This document shows positions 14,500-20,135 of a DNA stretch of 20,135 bases, in pieces (the stretch's first letter is position 1; every line of letters starts with the position of its first letter). The DNA is from Armadillidium nasatum. Taxonomy: Eukaryota; Arthropoda; Malacostraca; Isopoda; Armadillidiidae. Location of the stretch: contig SEYY01001173.1 in NCBI GenBank assembly GCA_009176605.1, positions 207,386-227,520 on the forward strand, given 5' to 3'. Below the pieces are notes generated by a model, which was not told where the DNA came from, did not search any database, and was given only the letters and a program-made list of their open reading frames with translations. The translations under genes were made by a program, and so were the position numbers.

Positions 14500-14912
14500 A
14501 TAAAGATAAGAATGTTTGAATGTATATGCTTGCCTTCTGTAATGTATTGGTGTAAATTATGATGATAAATGCTAGGGGGAGGAGAAGTTTGAATGTTTTT
14601 GAGATGAAAGATTTGTAAATTGAGAAGGATTGATAGGATTAGATATGAAAAAATAAGGGAGATCCGTAGATGGAAGAGGGAGTGCTAAAATGGTCTGGAC
14701 ATATGAATAGAATGAATGATGACAGAATGGTGGGCAAGGTTCTTAGATCTGAAGTGGATGGGGGTAGGGGAGGGGAAGGCCAAAGTGAAGAAGGATAGAT
14801 GGAGTGAAAAAAATTTTGGATGGAAGGAATTTGAGTTTAGAAGAGGGTAGTAGACTTGCGGAGGACAGAGTGAAATGGAGGGCGGTGATGAAAGGGGATG
14901 AAAGGTAAGAAT
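14500..14912 (+). pseudogene. LINE C-terminal region, joined after a deletion
   Basis: The sense strand reads MFECICLPSVMY (14510-14550) and SGHMNRMNDDRM (14695-14735). VGKVLRSEVDGGRG and KKFWMEGI follow, with a final TEWKAV-like end near 14870. In family members VLKWFGHVERM followed by DGVKKVL and AKDRxxWRALV mark this tail. The jump from motif B to this region implies loss of several hundred bases including the active site. Confidence 0.75.
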
Positions 14913-14975
14913 GGGAATGTTTGTGAGGAAATTGACGGGGTCACTACCCCATGAAAGTGGGAAAGGTGATAAGTG

Positions 14976-15071
<96 letters not shown>
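14976..15071. repeat. (AT)n microsatellite at the 3' end of the RTE-like LINE
   Basis: AT dinucleotides start right after GATAAGTG, the LINE 3' tail. They could be the element's own simple-repeat tail or the target. Confidence 0.96.
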
Positions 15072-15072
<1 letters not shown>

Positions 15073-15244
15073 TATATCGGATAAATAAATATCCGCACGT
15101 GTATATAACTAAATATATGGACTAGAAAAAGATATTTGCTATATTGCCTATAGAAAAGAGATAGTTCAAAGAGAAAGTCAAATATGACCACCCATTTTTG
15201 TTGCTCAGGTTTGACGTCACAGTTACTAAGCAGAAACAATTTAT

Positions 15245-15248
<4 letters not shown>
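15072..15248. other. Short unique stretch between AT tracts
   Basis: No gene is visible. It includes a small hairpin, GGATA...TATCC, near 15079-15094, close to a TATCC-type end, but there is no other transposon evidence. Confidence 0.5.

Positions 15249-15341
<93 letters not shown>
15249..15341. repeat. (AT)n microsatellite
   Basis: A pure AT dinucleotide run. Confidence 0.97.
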
Positions 15342-15343
<2 letters not shown>

Positions 15344-15888
15344 GCACTGCACCATATTCCGCATGATCAGGGTGGTGTCGACTGCAGAATGTTTTCACAT
15401 TCCTGCAATCGTACGTGGGAAGAAAAAAGAAAAACTATTCCTCATTTGACTTGACTGCGACGAAATAATCATCCTTTATTGCCCAGAAGTAGTTCTATCT
15501 AAACTCTTTTTTTTTTTTCTTTTAATATTTAATTTTCCATTTAACTGCCGAAAATACGTTGTATCGAAAGAATTGTTGTTTCATCACATAATTTTATTGA
15601 ATCTGTTAATATCCTTTCAAAAATTATACTTGAAATATGAACGAAAAATAAAAAAAATTTTTTTTAACTCTGGACAATATCATTCTTCATGCATAATTCT
15701 ACAAACAAATTCTCCACCCCCAGGAAGAAGATCGCGAAGCCTCATATCCAACAGACTACTCTTCTCTTCTCCTCTCCTCTTTTCTCTTCTTTTTCATTCA
15801 CCTCTCTTCTACTCTCTCACCTCTTCTCTTTTGAATTCCTTATGATGTTTCTTACTTTTCTTCTTCCCTTGTTATAATATTTCAGTAC
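15342..15888. other. Unassigned stretch ending in a polypyrimidine tract
   Basis: No recognisable coding domain. From about 15755 to 15835 the plus strand is almost entirely C and T (CTTCTCTTCTCCTCTCCTC type), which makes the Ser/Leu-rich frames seen there. It is a low-complexity tract with possible triplex-forming character. Confidence 0.55.
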
Positions 15889-15941
15889 TATCAGTAGCTT
15901 CGGAGATTCAAAAAAAAAAATTCCTGTTTTCCCTATAAAGT

Positions 15942-15949
<8 letters not shown>
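15889..15949. repeat. Dispersed relative of the 7630-8735 array unit
   Basis: The plus strand reads ACTATCAGTAGCTTCGGAGA, then TTC, A11, TTCCTGTTTTCCCTATAAAG. Its reverse complement matches 7756-7800 (TATAGGAAAAA...GAATCTCCGGAGCTACTGAT) and 8713-8735 (GATCTCCGAAACTGCTGATA). It is therefore a single isolated arm about 7 kb from the array, in reverse-arm orientation. Confidence 0.7.
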
Positions 15950-15987
<38 letters not shown>

Positions 15988-16015
15988 ATATATATATTAT
16001 ATATATTATATATTT
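15947..16015. repeat. (AT)n microsatellite, interrupted
   Basis: AT dinucleotides with several TTATAT and TAATAT slips, ending shortly before LINE copy 2 becomes recognisable. Confidence 0.93.
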
Positions 16016-16099
16016 AATTTTTTCTCCTTCTGTAAACTTTTCCCTGGGTTCCTCGTCATCTATCTGTATCCTTTATCTTTTCAAGTCTTCAGCAACAAA

Positions 16100-17830
16100 A
16101 ACCTCTTAGATAGGAATGTTTGTGAATTTCGGTGCCAGTGGTGGACTTGGGTCGTACTTTTTGATCCATGGAATGATTATGCTTCTGGGAGGGTTTCGGA
16201 GTGTGCAGAAGCATTATCAGGTGATTCCTGAATGGACGTATTCTTTTTTGCCCTTCTCTTATAGCAAAACTTGGTTAAATCGCTTGTATCTTCGCCGCAG
16301 GATTAGTGTTCAAACTGGAAATTCACGAAACTTATATTTCTCCCGGATAGTGCAAAATCTATTCTCCGAAACACAAAAAATCTTTTCTCCGTAGAAATGC
16401 ATTATTTTGGTTTCATTTCAAGTTCTTTGGCATTTTGCAAAAAATGTCAACTCTGATTTTATCTTCTCTTTCCCTCCTTTAGTATCTTTGATGCACAATG
16501 CTGTTTAAAACTTCTTAAGCTGAACTCTTCGCCAACTTGCCCTAATTCAACCTGGACATTCGGAGCGATAAATCCTCTTAATCCTCATCATTTTGCCTTA
16601 ATTGTAATTTCTTTAGGAGTCATTCTGCTCTCTCTGATCTTAATAGTAAGAAGGCGTTGGCGATGGTATCCTTTGTGTTCTCAAAACTGTGCTTCGAGTT
16701 GCACCAGCTTGATAACTATTTCGTCTTTGTTTCCTACAACTTTTCTGCTGGAAAATGATCTCATTTAGCCTGTGCCGAAGAGGGTTACCCCTCTCAACCT
16801 CAGTTGTCCCACTTTTGACTCCGTTTCTCTCTAAATTTCGAATCTATCCTTAACAGAGATTTAGAAACATCTCAATTCTTCTAATCTTATTTCTGATCGC
16901 CATTATGGTTGGAAGCGCTACTTGGTTTCTTTCCCTTCTTCTGACTTGGTATCAGTCTTCATATTTGTTCTGGGTTATAACAGCTGTTGTAGACGGTCAC
17001 ATTTCTTCTTTATTTATTAATCTGGTGTTCTTCAGTTTCTGTCTGCCCAACTTTTCTTCTTTCGTTATGACTTTTCACTCATCTCTATCCACCCTATGCT
17101 GATGGACTCCATCCTCTTACTCCTCCAGTTGAAAGAGTCCTTCTAACAGCAGTTGATAGACTCGGAAGGGTAGCTTTGAACTAGCCTTGTCTTCACATAT
17201 TTAAATTGGGGCAGAGAAAAATGGTTTTTCAATGCTCACTTCAGTCCTCCATCTTCCCACTCTACCAATCTTCCACACATTATATGTTTTCTTTGAATCG
17301 CAACTCGAACTTCATCTGTTCTAAATATCAGGCGTATCTTCTGTGTTTTTCTTGGAAGGTCTCATTACTTTCTTTCTAAAAAACTTCAAAGAGTTTGGGT
17401 CTTCTGAGGGCCTTCGAATACTCACGCCACCCGTTGCTGCTCTTTATAGGGGTGTTGTTCGCCCTGTATGAGAAACTTCACATTTGTGGTTCACTCAACA
17501 CTTCTCAAAATTGAGTCTAGGCTTTTTCTTATCAACTCTTCAAATTTCTTTTGCCAATCGAATGTTTGTCATCTTCATACTATATTATTGCAATGACATG
17601 CTCTTTGAACTTCTCTTCATTCTCCTCATGAGAAGACTCGTGTGATAGTTTTCTACACGTCTCATCCTTTTTAATTCTCAAACCAGACTTAGCCGCCATG
17701 CTCAGTCTTACATATATCTACTTTTAAAGTCTGGAACACTCTCCCTATATATATCTTTCCCAACTTCTTTGATGCTTATTTTCAAACGCCTGATGGACGT
17801 GTGCCTCTTCGAAAAGATGGATTTTTCAAC
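16100..17830 (+). mobile_element. Jockey-type LINE, copy 2: endonuclease end through RT to C-terminus, broken
   Basis: Read across frames, the copy begins in the last part of the endonuclease (SECAEAL near 16198). It continues with the linker (SAKSILRNTKN near 16350) and ALSDLNSKKA near 16632-16662. NCASSC and PVPKR follow near 16690 and 16770, then HLNSSNLISDRHYGW near 16870-16915. VVDGHISSLF lies near 16988-17016. A motif C region near 17090-17105 reads YADG where YADD is required. KVWNTLP lies at 17730-17750. Order and wording match copies 1 and 3. It has many frameshifts and an altered catalytic box. It ends in (AT)n near 17875. The copy lacks most of the endonuclease. Confidence 0.82.
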
Positions 17831-17874
17831 TCTGGTGGAATTTGGTATGTTCGGCCTTTGCCCACGGAGTTATA

Positions 17875-17894
17875 TTGTATATATATATTATATA

Positions 17895-17939
<45 letters not shown>

Positions 17940-17959
17940 TTATATAAATATAAAAACAT

Positions 17960-17992
<33 letters not shown>

Positions 17993-18028
17993 ATATATAA
18001 AATATATATATAATATTAATATATATTA

Positions 18029-18061
<33 letters not shown>

Positions 18062-18072
18062 ATATATTATAA
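17875..18072. repeat. Compound (AT)n-(CA)n-(AT)n microsatellite
   Basis: AT repeats with slips, then about eleven CA units (17959-17980), then AT again to 18072. It holds the only CA repeat in the window. Open frames here are artefacts of the repeat. Confidence 0.95.
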
Positions 18073-18197
18073 TACTTTCGAGTAGGTAGTAGTTATGTGC
18101 GTGTTATGTGTGTTTTAAAGAAAGGCGAAAGTGTTCGATAAAATTATTTTCAATGTAACAATCAATACCACTTTATTATAAATAGAAATCTTTCTCT

Positions 18198-18198
<1 letters not shown>

Positions 18199-18258
<60 letters not shown>
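18199..18258. repeat. (AT)n microsatellite
   Basis: A pure AT run in the gap between LINE copies 2 and 3, about 230 bp from the last recognisable codons of copy 3. Confidence 0.97.
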
Positions 18259-18262
<4 letters not shown>

Positions 18263-18489
18263 ATTAGGTCAAAAAAATAATTAATCACCTGTCAGACACC
18301 AACCTAATAGCGTAGGACTTACCAGAACTAGAAAAACAGCTGGAATTCGAATGAACTTTGACAGGACAATTATATGGATGTAAACGCCATCAGTGTTCTA
18401 TTACTCTTGCAGCAAAGACTTGCGCAATTCAGGCAGAGTTTGATAATGCCTATCCTACCGTCTAACGAATTGCTCTCAATGATTATCCG
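18259..18489. other. Unassigned segment, possibly the 3' UTR of LINE copy 3
   Basis: About 230 bp with more balanced base composition than its surroundings, between an AT tract and the last recognisable codons of LINE copy 3. It does not visibly resemble the 3' end of copy 2. It may be the 3' UTR or a separate short repeat; I see no tRNA-type boxes. Confidence 0.35.
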
Positions 18490-20135
18490 GGGATTCAAAT
18501 TACAACATCAGAGGGTCAAGTGAGTTTGAAAGTAGCAGAGAATTTATTAATCTTTTAGCCTTAGAATCGAACTTATCCAAAAGAAGGGGGGAACCTGATA
18601 ACCCACCCGTAAATGTAAGAACAGTATTCCATACAAGGGAGGATAAGTCACTTTTATAATTAGAGCAACTGTTGAAAAGAAAAAAATCCCAGCAATCTGA
18701 ACAGTTTCCCAGCTTCTTTGAATCTGTGATATGAGGTTTCCAAGAAAGATTATTGTTTTTGCTCTGACCAAGAATATTCATGATGCCAACAGGTGAGACC
18801 GGAGAGCCATCAAAGGAGATAGGAAAGTTGGGAGGTATTTTTGAGAGGAAGATGTGAAAAAGTTAAGTTTTAAAAGAGTTGAATTTCACAAAATTGAGGC
18901 TCTCCCACCGGGAAATTCCATCTAGATCTGCAAGAATAGAGCCAGAAAGCTGAAGACCAGAAGCGATTCTACAAGTAAAAGAGGGAACTGATTTGAAATG
19001 AGTAGAAGAATGGAGAGTTGAGTCATCGGCATATGAATGAGTAGAGTTAGAAGTGAAGTTGAGAAGATCGTTAATGAAAAGTAAGAATAAAGTTGGAGAA
19101 AGAACAGAAACCTGAGGAGCATACCAGCTAACAGAAAAGGAGGAAGAATTCTTTCATTGACAAGTATTGATATGGAACGATCTGAGAGAAAACTAAGCAA
19201 AGAGAAGGAGGAAAACCAAAGGAAGGGAGCTTGGAGAGTAGCGACGCATTCCATACCCGGTCAAAAGCCTTGGAAATATCAAGCGCCACCACACAAAACT
19301 CTCCATAATCCCTAAGAGTAGATCATAAATCAGTAAGATAGAAAAGTATGTCACTAGTAGACCTCGAAGGTCGAAAGCCATGCAAAGATCTGAAAGATGA
19401 GAGTGAGACTCCAGATGATCCAGGAAATGAGAGTTTAGGAGAGTTTCAGATGTTTTAGGTAGAAAACAAGAGAGAGAGAGAGCTATTGGGCAATAGTTAG
19501 AGGGATCAGAGCGACCACCCTTCTTCGAGATCGTTGATCGAGATTGAGGAATATTATTAGTATTAAGATATAGAGAGTAGAGTTGAACGAGGACAGGCTC
19601 AAGCTCAGACGTATACTCCCTCAGAACACTAGGAGGGATGCTACTGGTGCCACTCGTTCATAGATTCCTAAGGATCTCATGCACCAGATCATAAGTAATC
19701 ACAGGTAGAGACATGGGAATACCTGAATAAAGAAGGAGTAGATGGAGGGGAGCCGAAAGAGCAGAGTTGCATCGGAGGAAAAAAGGAAACCAAAGAGATA
19801 CTCCTTTTCAGAAGGAGTATTAGCAACAAATATTTCAGGCCGAATATGAAGATGAAAGGAAGATTTACAAGAAGCTATTAGAAATTAAGGAGAACCAAGG
19901 AGGTCTGCGCACTTTCTTTTATTGAAAGTACGCTTGGCCCGTCGAATAATATCCCTACAACGATTCCTAGCTGAATGAAAATTAGCAAGAGGGAAAGGAG
20001 TATTAGAGTTTTTCCATGTACGATAAGCTCGGACTCTTTCATGAATAGCACGAAATCACGCCCCATCGAACCATGGGTTTTGAGGGGGAAAAAGATTTAG
20101 TTGAAGATACAATTAACCTACTTATTCTAAACGCA
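18490..20135 (-). mobile_element. Jockey-type LINE, copy 3: linker to RT and C-terminal region, cut by the window edge
   Basis: This is the best-preserved LINE copy. In sense order, NPWFDGA and RAYRTWKNS appear near 20010-20085. NFHSARNRCRDIIRRAKRTF follows near 19930-19990. KKGGRSDPSNYCPIALS lies near 19480-19525, then GFRPSRSTSDILFYLTDLW near 19325-19380. VVALDISKAFDRVW (19250-19293) is motif A. FLSDRSISILVNGR lies near 19150-19190. VLSPTLFLLFINDLLNF is followed by HSYADDSTL (19018-19040), the intact YADD catalytic box. LSWKPHITDS lies near 18720-18750, then KFDSKAKRLINSLLLSNSLD to about 18503. Stops (for example after PWFDGA) and frameshifts remain, so no protein is made. It ends before the WNSLP region, so it is 3'-truncated or diverged there. 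Confidence 0.88.

Noticed and set aside
15573-15877. Two overlapping Ser/Leu/Phe-rich frames
   Set aside because: They come from the CT-rich low-complexity tract at 15755-15835 and show no domain.
18259-18489. Possible SINE next to LINE copy 3
   Set aside because: No pol III box pair, no target duplication and no second copy in the window; a LINE 3' UTR is as likely.

Overview
The window looks like repeat-dominated intergenic or intronic DNA from an invertebrate animal nucleus. A decapod crustacean is my best guess, from the mix of LINE, Penelope-like and hAT families and the very heavy load of AT microsatellites. That guess rests on remembered resemblance, not a search. There is no operon structure, no rRNA or tRNA, and no host gene I can recognise. 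Most long open frames are (AT)n read as Ile-Tyr repeats, or antisense shadows of transposon coding sequence.

Layout. Positions 1-1045 (+) hold the 3' half of a decayed Jockey-type LINE, cut by the window edge. Positions 1046-2150 are anonymous AT-rich DNA with a T17-G14 tract. From 2151 to about 7620 lies a nested block on the minus strand. A broken hAT transposon (hAT-2, C-terminal domain at 2625-2830) is followed by a second hAT (hAT-1, 3188-5633) with a recognisable multi-exon transposase. A Penelope-like retroelement with reverse transcriptase and GIY-YIG parts (5634-6900) comes next, then nearly 500 bp of (AT)n, then a GCGGAT-type minisatellite that matches sequence inside hAT-2. Positions 7630-8735 contain a degenerate tandem array whose units each carry facing inverted arms; I cannot name this family. 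Positions 8736-12276 are mostly featureless AT-rich DNA with microsatellites and one unexplained open frame (10090-10434, -).

Positions 12376-14975 (+) hold an RTE-like LINE with a CFDP2-like endonuclease. It has a purine-rich sense strand, and the reverse-transcriptase active-site region is missing. Positions 16100-17830 (+) and 18490-20135 (-) are two more copies of the Jockey-type LINE of the left edge, arranged tail to tail. Most element ends abut (AT)n tracts.

Nothing here acts together as a pathway. The window records successive transposon insertions and microsatellite growth. I found no convincing new biological system. The most interesting unexplained items are the inverted-arm tandem array at 7690-8735 with a dispersed relative at 15889-15949, the shared block that suggests one hAT was split by later insertions, and the repeated coincidence of transposon ends with AT tracts.
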